From: Robiginitomaculum sp. | GTDB taxonomy: Bacteria; Pseudomonadota; Alphaproteobacteria; Caulobacterales; Maricaulaceae | NCBI GenBank assembly: GCA_021776525.1 | Contig: JAJFFT010000004.1 | Span: 1 to 64,000 of the forward strand | Direction of reading: 5' to 3' | Length of the DNA: 64,000 nt | Shown: positions 7,862-16,200 of the stretch, piece by piece | Numbering within the stretch: the stretch's first letter is position 1 | How the letters are laid out: every line of letters starts with the position of its first letter | The notes under the pieces: model-generated | The model's database searches: none | Told to the model about the DNA's origin: nothing | Seen by the model: the letters and a program-made list of their open reading frames with translations, nothing else | Position numbers and translations under genes: made by a program

Positions 7862-8850
7862 GACGGATCTCCGTCAATGCGGGTTATGCGAACGATTGCC
7901 TGTGGCTCTTCACCAAGTCGCAATTCGGCGGCGGCGAACAAGCGATCAACAATATAATAGTTGCCGCGCATCCGGTAATTGACAAGCTGGGCGTCACCTT
8001 TGCGGCCAACCACAAATAAGGGCGGTGCTTCGCCTTGAATAATGCCGCGTGGAAACTGAATATAAACACGCGTCCCGTCGTCAAAAACACGTAAGGGTCT
8101 CCACGGCGCTTCAACTTCGGAAATGCTATAGCGAAAGCGCAATTTTCGGATATCGAGACCTGTATCAACAATCTCGGCCTCTTGTGCTTCGGCGCGGGCA
8201 TTGATGTTTTGCAGTGCGACCAGCTCGTCAAATGGATAGTGCCAAGAGAGCGACGCCATATAGGTCAAGGCGTCGCTGGTCATTTCCACATGATAGGTGC
8301 GTTTATCGGTCGTGATGACGAGATTGGAGCGCAGGCCGGAACGGATGGGTTTGATGAAAATGTGCACCTGTTCACTACCCCCCGCGCCGCTGGTTGTATT
8401 ACCAATCACCCAACGTACGGTATCTCCCGCCGAAACGGCGATCAGTTGCTCGCCCGGTTGCAAAGCAACGTCGGAAACTTTTCCGGGTGCCGCGTAAAGC
8501 TGATAGAGCGCGCCATCCGTAAACGGATAGACCTGCACCGCATTCAAGTAATTGCTGTTTGACGGTTCGACCCGAGCCGCATCATTGGCGTTGGCTACGC
8601 GTTTTCGCGGGTTAGCATTCTCTTCTGCGGCTTGATCCGTTGAGGACGGTCGGGGTTTTAATTGACCGGGCAGCGGCAAGGGCTCAGGTATGGTGATGAT
8701 CTGCACCGGCCTTTTAGTGGGCGGGGCTTCGAACGCCGCCAGAAAATCATTATTGTCATAAGTGATTATCGGCAAAGGCGGTTTACTCGCACACGCGCCG
8801 AGCGAAAAGGCCATAGCGGTTATCGCAAAAATTGCTTTTATGGTGGTCAT
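7858..8850 (-). CDS. trbG: TrbG, VirB9-like outer core protein (lipoprotein)
   Basis: A 330-residue VirB9 homologue. The ATG at 8850 is chosen because AGGAG lies correctly in front of it; an in-frame upstream start would lack a site. The N-terminus is a lipoprotein signal with lipobox FSLGAC and modified C20, unusual for VirB9 itself, so it may also do the job of the missing VirB7-type lipoprotein. The C-terminal half holds the VirB9/CagX beta domain (LRFRYSISE, PLRVFDDGTRVYIQFP). It would form the outer-membrane ring with TrbI. Confidence 0.94.
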   Translation of the reverse strand: MTTIKAIFAITAMAFSLGACASKPPLPIITYDNNDFLAAFEAPPTKRPVQIITIPEPLPLPGQLKPRPSSTDQAAEENANPRKRVANANDAARVEPSNSNYLNAVQVYPFTDGALYQLYAAPGKVSDVALQPGEQLIAVSAGDTVRWVIGNTTSGAGGSEQVHIFIKPIRSGLRSNLVITTDKRTYHVEMTSDALTYMASLSWHYPFDELVALQNINARAEAQEAEIVDTGLDIRKLRFRYSISEVEAPWRPLRVFDDGTRVYIQFPRGIIQGEAPPLFVVGRKGDAQLVNYRMRGNYYIVDRLFAAAELRLGEEPQAIVRITRIDGDPS

Positions 8851-9548
8851 TGGTTTTCTCCTGTTTTGACATCGGCACTCCAATTCAAGCCGTGGACATA
8901 AATGCCCAAGGGGTTGAGGCGAAGTTGGTTGAGGTCGTGGGGTTGCTGGATAACAATGGACAGAATGGCGGTGTGCTTGCCGCTGGATTGCAAAATCCCT
9001 GCGCGAAAATGCTGCTCAACCCACTTAATCTGGAAAGAAGTGTCAGAAGCCCGCACAACGCTGGTAATCTCTACCGTTACCGAGCGTTCACCAAAATCAG
9101 CGAACGGATCATTGGTGCGGGCATATTCTGTCAGTGTCGCGGCGGCACGGTCGGTGGCGTAGGCATAAGCTGCTTCCCAGTTCTCACGCAAAATAATCGG
9201 ATCGATGCTTACTGAGCGCGTGTTTTTGATGAACTGCGACAGCGTGAAAGCGATTTGAGCGTCGCTGGGGATATACGCTTCTTCTGCCGGGCCGACATTT
9301 CTGACGGTCCCAAGCGTTTCAACCTCGACTACGTAGGGCGTGACTTTTGATTGAACGCTTTGCCATGTCAGCATGGCGGCAAAGAGCGCTAAAAGCGTAA
9401 GGCAGAGAAACGCCATCAAGCGCCAATTCTTGGCCTGTACACGGGACGAGCCGATACGTTCATCCCATTTGGCTTGGGCTTTCTGATAAGGCGTCAACGC
9501 TTCTGGCGTTTCGCCATAGGCATTGCCTGCTCGTTTAGGGATAGACAT
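8847..9548 (-). CDS. trbF: TrbF, VirB8-like assembly protein
   Basis: A 233-residue VirB8 family protein. It has a cytoplasmic N-terminus with the GETPEALTPYQKAQAKWDERIGS-type segment, one membrane helix (about residues 43-61), then a periplasmic NTF2-like domain. The motif VTPYVVEVE just after the membrane is typical of TrbF. VirB8 proteins nucleate assembly of the channel and contact VirB9 and VirB10. The stop codon overlaps the trbG start (ATGA). About 90 bases separate it from trbL. Confidence 0.94.
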   Translation of the reverse strand: MSIPKRAGNAYGETPEALTPYQKAQAKWDERIGSSRVQAKNWRLMAFLCLTLLALFAAMLTWQSVQSKVTPYVVEVETLGTVRNVGPAEEAYIPSDAQIAFTLSQFIKNTRSVSIDPIILRENWEAAYAYATDRAAATLTEYARTNDPFADFGERSVTVEITSVVRASDTSFQIKWVEQHFRAGILQSSGKHTAILSIVIQQPHDLNQLRLNPLGIYVHGLNWSADVKTGENQ

Positions 9549-9637
9549 TTTGTACCCTTTCCGTTGGCGGATTAGGTTGATGTCCTGATTAAGCTGGGTA
9601 TAAGCGGCGGGTACCGTTCAGTCCGATGAAAATTGAA

Positions 9638-10999
9638 TTACGCCTTGTCCTCTCCTATTGGTGCACGTGAGGGTGCCATAGGGTGATCGCCTGCGCCTAT
9701 TGTTGCGGTCGTCGCATGAACACCGGTTACCAGATGATGTTGCCGTTTCATTCTTTGCGCCCATACGGGTGCGCCGTTTGTGCCAGGCGCGCCAGCCTGT
9801 ACAGGTTGAGAGGCCGCTGCATTTAGTGGTGCGCCGCCGGTCGCCGTCCACGCGCCTTGTCGGCCACGCTGAACACTTTCTTTAATCCCGCTTGTTAGCC
9901 GTGCACCAAGATTAGCGGCCCCTTGACGCACTGACCCAACACCTGCGCGCGCAACACCGCCAACCCCTGCAACTGCACCTTTAACGCCAGGTTTACCCGA
10001 CGCAAAACGGGCTAGGGAAAAGGCTGTGGATGCCCCTGCGGCAACCGATGATCCGACGCGGCCAGCACTTGCCGCCATGCCCGCCCCTGCGCCTAGCGCC
10101 CCAGTGGCAAGGCCTGCTCCCGCTGCACCGGCGAGCGCAACGCCGCCTACGGTTACAACAGCTGTGCCTGCGCCAAGCTGGGGAGCACCAGAGACCAATC
10201 CGGCGGCAATGGCAGGCACGCGGATTGATAAAGCAAGCAACGCAAACGCTGCGATGATGACGACAAGTGTATCCTCAACGTCAATTACCGTATTTGCCGC
10301 GAAGGCGTTTCTAAATTCGCCAAAAAACGTTGAGCCAATGCCGATGATGACCGCCAGAACCATGAGCTTTATACCAGAGGAAAAGGCGTGACCGATCACC
10401 CCTTGGGCAATGAAAGACGATTTGTTCCAAAGCGAAAACGGCACCAGCACATAGCCGGCAAGCATGGTTAGTTTAAACTCGATGATGGTGACAAAAAGCT
10501 GGATGGCAATGATAAAGAAAGCAAGGATTACCAAAACCCACGCAAAAAAGAGACCGATAACATTGAAACCAAGCGCACCAAATAAAACGCCGCCAAGAGA
10601 AAAGTCATCCTTGATCTGCAACAAGATCGGATGCGCGGCGGCGACACCTTGCCCGGCGATAAAACCGGGGCGCATGAGATCATCGAATGTAATCGACGTA
10701 GCCGTCGCATCCAACCCAAGGCCCCCGAAAGAGCGGAACAAGACGTCCGAAAGAAACGCGAAATTGCCGATGATGTAAGCGAAAGCGCCAACAAACAGAA
10801 TTTTCCTGATGAATTTGGCCATCACATCGCGCTCATTATCAAGTACCCAAAAAAGGCCAAGCAAGGTCAGGTCGATAACGAAAATGACAGCGAGCAGATA
10901 ATTGACATCACCTTGCAACAAACCAAAGCCTCTATCGATAAAGTCGATGAAAACATCGGTAAAACGATCAAGGGTGTTAAGGTCTTTCATATCATTCAT
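9638..10999 (-). CDS. trbL: TrbL, VirB6-like polytopic channel protein
   Basis: A 453-residue protein. Residues 1-290 carry the VirB6/TrbL membrane domain with about six helices, opening with NTLDRFTDVFIDFIDRGFG. The C-terminal third is rich in alanine and glycine and probably disordered in the cytoplasm or periplasm, as usual for P-type TrbL. VirB6 proteins form part of the inner-membrane pore. It starts 15 bases after the end of trbJ. No trbK-like lipoprotein gene is found next to it; this entry-exclusion gene often lies between trbJ and trbL. Confidence 0.93.
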   Translation of the reverse strand: MNDMKDLNTLDRFTDVFIDFIDRGFGLLQGDVNYLLAVIFVIDLTLLGLFWVLDNERDVMAKFIRKILFVGAFAYIIGNFAFLSDVLFRSFGGLGLDATATSITFDDLMRPGFIAGQGVAAAHPILLQIKDDFSLGGVLFGALGFNVIGLFFAWVLVILAFFIIAIQLFVTIIEFKLTMLAGYVLVPFSLWNKSSFIAQGVIGHAFSSGIKLMVLAVIIGIGSTFFGEFRNAFAANTVIDVEDTLVVIIAAFALLALSIRVPAIAAGLVSGAPQLGAGTAVVTVGGVALAGAAGAGLATGALGAGAGMAASAGRVGSSVAAGASTAFSLARFASGKPGVKGAVAGVGGVARAGVGSVRQGAANLGARLTSGIKESVQRGRQGAWTATGGAPLNAAASQPVQAGAPGTNGAPVWAQRMKRQHHLVTGVHATTATIGAGDHPMAPSRAPIGEDKA

Positions 11000-11013
11000 G
11001 GCCGCGCCCTTCC

Positions 11014-11742
11014 TTATCTTAACGGCGTATAAAGCTGTCCGTCGCCAATGAAGTTTTCCAATCGTGCAAGGGCGATTTTCTCTGACTCTGCGGCGCGGGC
11101 TTGCGTCAAGCTTTCAGCGCGTCCCTGCACGGCAAGCAATTGAAGAAGGTCGGTATTTTGGCGAATGGAAAGCGCTTGGAGCTGGTTTCCGGCTTGCGCG
11201 ACCTGCATGGCACCGACCGCGTTTTGCGACTGGTTGACCAAAGTAGATAAAGTTTGCTGGTCAGTAATAACGTTTTGACTGATCTGTGATTGTACATTGA
11301 CCGAATGGCGGTAGGCGTCGGTAGATGCCGCCCATTGCCGGTCTGCCAACTGCACCAACTCATCTGTGCTCATTTGCGCTTGATAGATGCCGGGGAAAGT
11401 CTGACGATAAATTGCGCGCGCTTGATTGACTTCATAAGCAAGTTGCCCGGCCTGCTGCATCATGACGTTTAGTTGGGCGATCTCCTGCAAGATATTGGGT
11501 AGCGATGTGTGGGTAAGTCCTTGCAGGTTTTTTGACATATTTTGCAACATAGAAATCCGTTGCTGGATTGCCTGCGCCTGCTGATTGACCATCTGCAGGG
11601 TGCGCGCGGCGGTGAGTAAATTCTTGCCAAAATTCGTCGGATCAAACACAATGCTTGGCAAGCCAAAGAACGCATTGGCTTTCTGTAGCGGCGTCAACGA
11701 AACTATCAGCGCCATAAGTGCTGAGAATAATTTCCGTTTCAT
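11014..11742 (-). CDS. trbJ: TrbJ, VirB5-like pilus protein
   Basis: A 242-residue secreted protein. The ATG at 11742 is preferred: it has AGGAG in front and overlaps the trbE stop as ATGA. The N-terminus MKRKLFSALMALIVSLTP with ANAFFG near residue 24 is a signal peptide. The mature part is a long helical coiled-coil protein rich in glutamine, as in VirB5/TrbJ, with the FDPTNFGKNLLTAARTLQ segment typical of TrbJ. VirB5 proteins sit at the pilus tip or base and help contact recipient cells. Confidence 0.93.
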   Translation of the reverse strand: MKRKLFSALMALIVSLTPLQKANAFFGLPSIVFDPTNFGKNLLTAARTLQMVNQQAQAIQQRISMLQNMSKNLQGLTHTSLPNILQEIAQLNVMMQQAGQLAYEVNQARAIYRQTFPGIYQAQMSTDELVQLADRQWAASTDAYRHSVNVQSQISQNVITDQQTLSTLVNQSQNAVGAMQVAQAGNQLQALSIRQNTDLLQLLAVQGRAESLTQARAAESEKIALARLENFIGDGQLYTPLR

Positions 11743-14150
11743 AACTTTTCTCCTTTGATTAAATCCGCAGCCCAATCCAGACCGCGCGCCTTAAGATAAG
11801 CAGCGGGAAATTCTGCAAGAGAATGGCTGGCGAGGATGCGGGTGATAAGCGCATGGTCCTCTTTTGAGGACGCCGCGCAAAAAGCCAGTGCCACCGGGCC
11901 AAGCGCCAAATCGAACAAACGGTTGCCGCGCCGGGATTGGTAGTAATAATCGCGCTTGGGGGTCGCCCGCGCGATAATCTCGATCTGGCGGGCGTTTAGT
12001 CCGAACCGTTCATAGATGGCTTGCGCCTCCGGCTCTATCGCCCGCTCATTGGGCAGGAATATCCGCGACGGACAGGATTCAATAATGGCGGGTGCAATCG
12101 AGCTGGTGACAATATCGGCAAGGCTTTGGGTCGCAAAAATAACGGACACATTCTTTTTGCGCAAAACCTTGAGCCATTCACGGATGCGTCCGGCGAATGT
12201 CTCGTCGTCAAGGAAAATCCAAGCCTCATCCAGAATGAGAAGGCTCGGTTTTCCATCAAATCGGGCTTCCAGTTTGTGAAAAAGGTAAGTGAGCACGGGC
12301 AGCACAGCGCTTTGCTCGTGCATGAGCTGCTCCATCTCAAAACATTGGACGGTTCCCATTTTAAGTCGATCTTCATCGGCGTCGAGCAAACGGCCCAACG
12401 GTCCTTCCAGCGTGAAGGGGTGCAAGGCTTGTTTAAGCTTATTATCCTGAAGAAGAACGGCAAGGCCGGTCAATGTCCGCTCGGTCTTTGGTGCGGTCGC
12501 TAGATTTGTGAGCGCCGACCAAAGGCTTTCGCGAATATCCGGTGTAATCTGGATACTTTGGTTTGAGAGAAGCCCCGCAATCCAGTCAGCGGCCCAAGCC
12601 CGTTCACGGTCGTTATCAATCTCCGCCAAGGGCTGAAAGGCGAGTGCCTCATTGGTACCAAGTTCATAATAATCGCCCCTCATGGCGAGCGTAGCCGCGC
12701 GCGCCGAGCCGCCTTTATCAAAGAGGTAAACTTGCGCATTCGGATAGCGTCGGAACTGCATAGCTAAAAGCGATAACAGAACTGATTTTCCTGCGCCGGT
12801 GGGACCGACGACCAGGGTATGGCCAACATCGCCGACATGCGTCACCAGCCGAAATGGCGTTTCGCCGCTGGTTTCTGCCAGAAGGAGCGGCGGACCTTGC
12901 AAATGTTCATTGCGCTCAGGTCCTGCCCAAACGGCGCTTAAGGGGATCATATGGGTAAGGTTGAGACTACTGACCAAGGGCTGGCGCACATTGGCATAAA
13001 CATGACCTGGCAAAGAGCCAAGCCAGGCATCAATGGCGTTCACCGTTTCATTGATGGTAACAAACCCGGCGCCATTGATGACGCGCTCGATGGCGCGGAC
13101 TTTCTCGCCCACTTCTGACAAATTGCGATCCCAGACAACCACACTGGCTGTATGATAACCATAGGATACATAGTCTGCGCCCAATTCCTGCAAAGCTTCA
13201 TCCGCATCGGCGGCTTTGTTATCCGCGTCAGTATCAACCAAGACCGACGCCTCATTGGTCATTACTTCCTTCAAGATCGCGCCGATTGATTTTCGTTTGG
13301 AAAACCATTGACGGCGGTATTTGGTGAGCTGACCGGTTGCGATGGTCTTATCGAGGGGGATAAAACGTGTCATCCAGCGATATTCAATGCCCAAATGATT
13401 GAGGCCGTCGAGCAAGCCGGGGGTAGTCGCACCCGGAAACCCAAGTACCGTCAGAACGCGTAAATGATGATCGCCCAGCATCGGCTCTAACCCGCCATTA
13501 AGCGCACTATCGGCAAGCACTCCGTCCAGATACATCGGGACATCTGGGAGTGTAACCGGGTGACGTTTTGGCGAAATGGTGGCGTGAAGATACGTCAATG
13601 TCTGCACATCATCCAGGGCCTTCACTTCGGGCATAATGCCTGACAGTAAATCAAGCGCCCGGTCAGTGAGCATGGCAAAGCGCGCCAGATGATCCCAATG
13701 GTTAAAGCTGCGCTTACCGTCCGGTGTTTCCAAGATTAAGCCTTCGGCCCGCTGTGCCCTGTCTTCGGGCGGGAAATAGGTGAAGGTCAAATAATAAGCG
13801 GTCTCGAAATGCCGTCCTTCTTCTTCAAACGCGCCGCGCCTTTCTTCATCGACAACCCACGAAGCTGGATCTGTAAAGTTCGATTGCGGATAGCCTTCTA
13901 CGCCATGACGTTTTGCTTCAAAAAACAAAGCCCAGCCCGAACCGAAGCGCTTCACTACGTCATTAAAACGAGCGCAGATAACCACCAGTCCTTCTTCTGT
14001 GGAGCTTTCCAGATCGGGACCACGAAATTTCGCCGTGCGCTGGAAACTGCCGTCTTTATTGAGGATGATGCCGGGGGCGACCAATGCCGCCCACGGCAGA
14101 TAATCGGCAATGGATTGGGCACGTTTTTTATATTCAAAAAGGTTGAACAT
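11739..14150 (-). CDS. trbE: TrbE, VirB4-like ATPase
   Basis: An 803-residue ATPase of the CagE/TrbE/VirB4 family that powers pilus and channel assembly at the inner membrane. The N-terminal half is the VirB4 N domain. Walker A is G449-P-T-G-A-G-K455-S456 and Walker B is LLILDEAWIF near residue 640. The length is as expected for TrbE without the fused TrbD. A strong GGAGG ribosome site lies inside the end of trbD. The gene overlaps trbJ by four bases. Confidence 0.96.
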   Translation of the reverse strand: MFNLFEYKKRAQSIADYLPWAALVAPGIILNKDGSFQRTAKFRGPDLESSTEEGLVVICARFNDVVKRFGSGWALFFEAKRHGVEGYPQSNFTDPASWVVDEERRGAFEEEGRHFETAYYLTFTYFPPEDRAQRAEGLILETPDGKRSFNHWDHLARFAMLTDRALDLLSGIMPEVKALDDVQTLTYLHATISPKRHPVTLPDVPMYLDGVLADSALNGGLEPMLGDHHLRVLTVLGFPGATTPGLLDGLNHLGIEYRWMTRFIPLDKTIATGQLTKYRRQWFSKRKSIGAILKEVMTNEASVLVDTDADNKAADADEALQELGADYVSYGYHTASVVVWDRNLSEVGEKVRAIERVINGAGFVTINETVNAIDAWLGSLPGHVYANVRQPLVSSLNLTHMIPLSAVWAGPERNEHLQGPPLLLAETSGETPFRLVTHVGDVGHTLVVGPTGAGKSVLLSLLAMQFRRYPNAQVYLFDKGGSARAATLAMRGDYYELGTNEALAFQPLAEIDNDRERAWAADWIAGLLSNQSIQITPDIRESLWSALTNLATAPKTERTLTGLAVLLQDNKLKQALHPFTLEGPLGRLLDADEDRLKMGTVQCFEMEQLMHEQSAVLPVLTYLFHKLEARFDGKPSLLILDEAWIFLDDETFAGRIREWLKVLRKKNVSVIFATQSLADIVTSSIAPAIIESCPSRIFLPNERAIEPEAQAIYERFGLNARQIEIIARATPKRDYYYQSRRGNRLFDLALGPVALAFCAASSKEDHALITRILASHSLAEFPAAYLKARGLDWAADLIKGEKL

Positions 14151-14153
14151 GGC

Positions 14154-14411
14154 TCACGCCTCCAAATAAGATTTGTGGCGGATGTGGCGGCCCATAACGT
14201 CCATGAACTGCGGATCGCGTTTAGCCGCATAAACGGCGGCACCGTGGCCAATCAGCCAAAAGGCAATACCGACAATCCATAATTGCAAGCCTAGCCCAAG
14301 GGCTGCGGCCAATGTACCGTTTACGATGGCGACATTACGCGGCGCACCGCCCAGCATAATCCGCTCCGTCAAGGATCGGTGCAGCGGAATTCTATAGCCA
14401 GTGATACTCAT
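14154..14411 (-). CDS. trbD: TrbD, VirB3-like protein
   Basis: An 85-residue membrane protein starting at ATG 14411 (MSITGYRIPLHRSLTERIML), which overlaps the trbC stop codon by four bases. It has one or two closely spaced hydrophobic segments (about residues 32-58) and ends close to the trbE start. VirB3/TrbD proteins anchor the VirB4 ATPase at the inner membrane. The frame stays open further upstream, but that extension lies inside trbC and is not translated in this frame. Confidence 0.92.
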   Translation of the reverse strand: MSITGYRIPLHRSLTERIMLGGAPRNVAIVNGTLAAALGLGLQLWIVGIAFWLIGHGAAVYAAKRDPQFMDVMGRHIRHKSYLEA

Positions 14412-14740
14412 ATGACCGCACCGCCTGCAAAGGTGAAGAAGCCAAGGAAAAAGCTTGTGGCGGCAAAGGCAATGCTCAAGCCAAAAACGATTTGTATAAG
14501 CCGCCGAAAGCCACCGTCTGAACCGCCAAAGGCTAAAGTTAAGCCGGTGGCAGTGATGGCAATAACGGCGATAATCCGGGCAACAGGGCCCGTAATAGAA
14601 TCGAGAATTTGACTTAATGGTTCTTCCCACGGCAAGCCCGATCCGGCAGCATGTGCCATACCTGACCACAGCAGAAATATCGCCAGTGTCGTCAATAAAT
14701 GAAGACTTTTATGCCTTCCGGTTCCGAATAGGTTTTGCAT
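14408..14740 (-). CDS. trbC: TrbC, VirB2-like prepilin
   Basis: A 110-residue prepilin starting at ATG 14740 behind AAAGGAA. A signal peptide (hydrophobic stretch with cleavage near AHA-AGSG, about residue 32) is followed by two hydrophobic helices typical of VirB2/TrbC pilins (ARIIAVIAITATGLTLAFGG and a second near the end). In RP4 the pilin is cyclized by the TraF peptidase, and a TraF homologue is present at 27011-27550. The first 32 bases overlap the end of trbB. Confidence 0.93.
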   Translation of the reverse strand: MQNLFGTGRHKSLHLLTTLAIFLLWSGMAHAAGSGLPWEEPLSQILDSITGPVARIIAVIAITATGLTLAFGGSDGGFRRLIQIVFGLSIAFAATSFFLGFFTFAGGAVI

Positions 14741-15716
14741 AATTGTTCCTTTCAAGTTGTGTTGGCAGACTTGGTGGAACAGCAATTTGGTAATCGTCAC
14801 CGTCGAGACCCTTAACCTCAACGATGGTTTCAACGCGGCGGGTGTTGCTGCGTCCTTTAATGAAGATGATGATATCGATAGCGTCAGTGATCAGTCGGCG
14901 CGGTACGGTTACTACCGCCTCCTGAATCAACTGCTCAAGTCGGTAAAGGCCCGCATGGGCGGAATTGGCATGTAATGTCGTAATCCCGCCAGGGTGGCCA
15001 GTATTCCATGCTTTTAACATGTCGAGCGCCTCGGCACCCCGAACCTCGCCGATAATGATGCGGTCAGGGCGTAAGCGCAAAGTTGAGCGGACCAAATCCG
15101 AGAGTGTCGCTACTCCCGGTTTGGTCCTCAAAGCCACCATGTCAGGTGCGTTGCACTGCAATTCTCGTGTATCCTCGATCAGTAGCACCCGATGGTTTTG
15201 CTTTGAAACTTCGTTCAATAGCGCATTGGTGAGGGTGGTCTTGCCGGAGCTGGTTCCGCCAACCACCAATATGTTTGTCTTGTTTTCAACCGCGCTTTTG
15301 AGAAACATGGATTGGTGGGGCGTCATGATCCCGGCTTTCACATAATCATCGAGCGTGTAAACGACACCTGCCGGTTTGCGAATGGCGAAGGTGGCGGTGG
15401 TTACTACGGGCGGCAACAAGCCTTCAAAACGCTCACCACTTTGCGGTAATTCACCGGAAACGATCGGGGTTTTATCGTTGCATTCGACGCGAATATGAGA
15501 GGCAACGAGACGAATAATTCGCTCCACTTGGGCAGGGTCGATTGAACCTTCACGGCTGCGCCCGGTGCCATGGCGGTCAAGCCAAAGTGAGCCATCTGGG
15601 TTCGCCATAATTTCAATCACTGTGTCATCGACTAAGGCCGCGCCGATCACCGGCCCCATGGCCGATGTCAGCATGGTGCGCTGGCGTGTTAATGTGGTTT
15701 GACCGCGCTCAACCAT
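14709..15716 (-). CDS. trbB: TrbB, VirB11-like secretion ATPase
   Basis: A 335-residue hexameric ATPase of the VirB11 family that drives pilus assembly and substrate transfer. Counted from the ATG at 15716, Walker A is G153-G-T-S-S-G-K159-T160; the Asp box (LLIEDTREL), Walker B region (RIIIGEVRG) and His box (GGITTLHANSA) follow in order. The ATG overlaps the end of the preceding CopG-like gene. Longer in-frame starts exist but would overlap that gene by over 100 bases. Confidence 0.95.
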   Translation of the reverse strand: MVERGQTTLTRQRTMLTSAMGPVIGAALVDDTVIEIMANPDGSLWLDRHGTGRSREGSIDPAQVERIIRLVASHIRVECNDKTPIVSGELPQSGERFEGLLPPVVTTATFAIRKPAGVVYTLDDYVKAGIMTPHQSMFLKSAVENKTNILVVGGTSSGKTTLTNALLNEVSKQNHRVLLIEDTRELQCNAPDMVALRTKPGVATLSDLVRSTLRLRPDRIIIGEVRGAEALDMLKAWNTGHPGGITTLHANSAHAGLYRLEQLIQEAVVTVPRRLITDAIDIIIFIKGRSNTRRVETIVEVKGLDGDDYQIAVPPSLPTQLERNNYAKPIRNRKA

Positions 15717-16185
15717 GACTAGCCCCCGTACCATCATCATCGTTGGGTTTGTCCAGATCGAGCGTAAAGAAGTCGGTTTCTGTAGGTTGAAAGCGCTCGA
15801 CCACACTGGCGATAATGCTCCTGCCATTTTCTAGGCGGCGCACCAGATGGTTCATAAATTGCTCCATTGCCTCATTTGCCTTGGCACGAGCAGCATCTTG
15901 ATCGCTAACCGGAATCGGCGGGGCGATGGCGAGTTGATAATGGATGAAAAGAGCTAGTGTTTCCGACATAATCATAAAATCGCGGCTCATACGGTCAGAT
16001 TGAGAAGAAAGCCTGTTTAGTCGCCTTGTAATCGCTGCATCTCGTTTGTCGTCCTTTTGTGGAGACAGGAATAATTCAACTGCTGCCTCAATAACCTGTG
16101 CTTCCGACGTGGCGGCGCGCGCGGCGAACTTAGCCAGTTGCCGTTTAGCGTTCGGTTCAAGTTGTGAATAGATGCGTTGTTTCAT
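15709..16185 (-). CDS. CopG-like ribbon-helix-helix protein between traG and trbB
   Basis: A 158-residue protein. Residues 1-45 (MKQRIYSQLEPNAKRQLAKF and the following helices) look like a ribbon-helix-helix domain; the rest is helical with an acidic tail. Genes of this type lie regularly between traG and trbB in Trb-type integrative elements and are annotated as CopG family regulators. It may regulate the trb operon or help the coupling protein recognise the relaxosome. It starts 15 bases after traG and overlaps trbB by eight bases. Confidence 0.8.
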   Translation of the reverse strand: MKQRIYSQLEPNAKRQLAKFAARAATSEAQVIEAAVELFLSPQKDDKRDAAITRRLNRLSSQSDRMSRDFMIMSETLALFIHYQLAIAPPIPVSDQDAARAKANEAMEQFMNHLVRRLENGRSIIASVVERFQPTETDFFTLDLDKPNDDDGTGASHG

Positions 16186-16200
16186 GTCTCGTATCCGCTA

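Noticed and set aside
10026..10391. A 121-codon plus-strand gene rich in alanine and proline
   Set aside because: It is the antisense of the alanine/glycine-rich tail of TrbL, which produces open frames on both strands.
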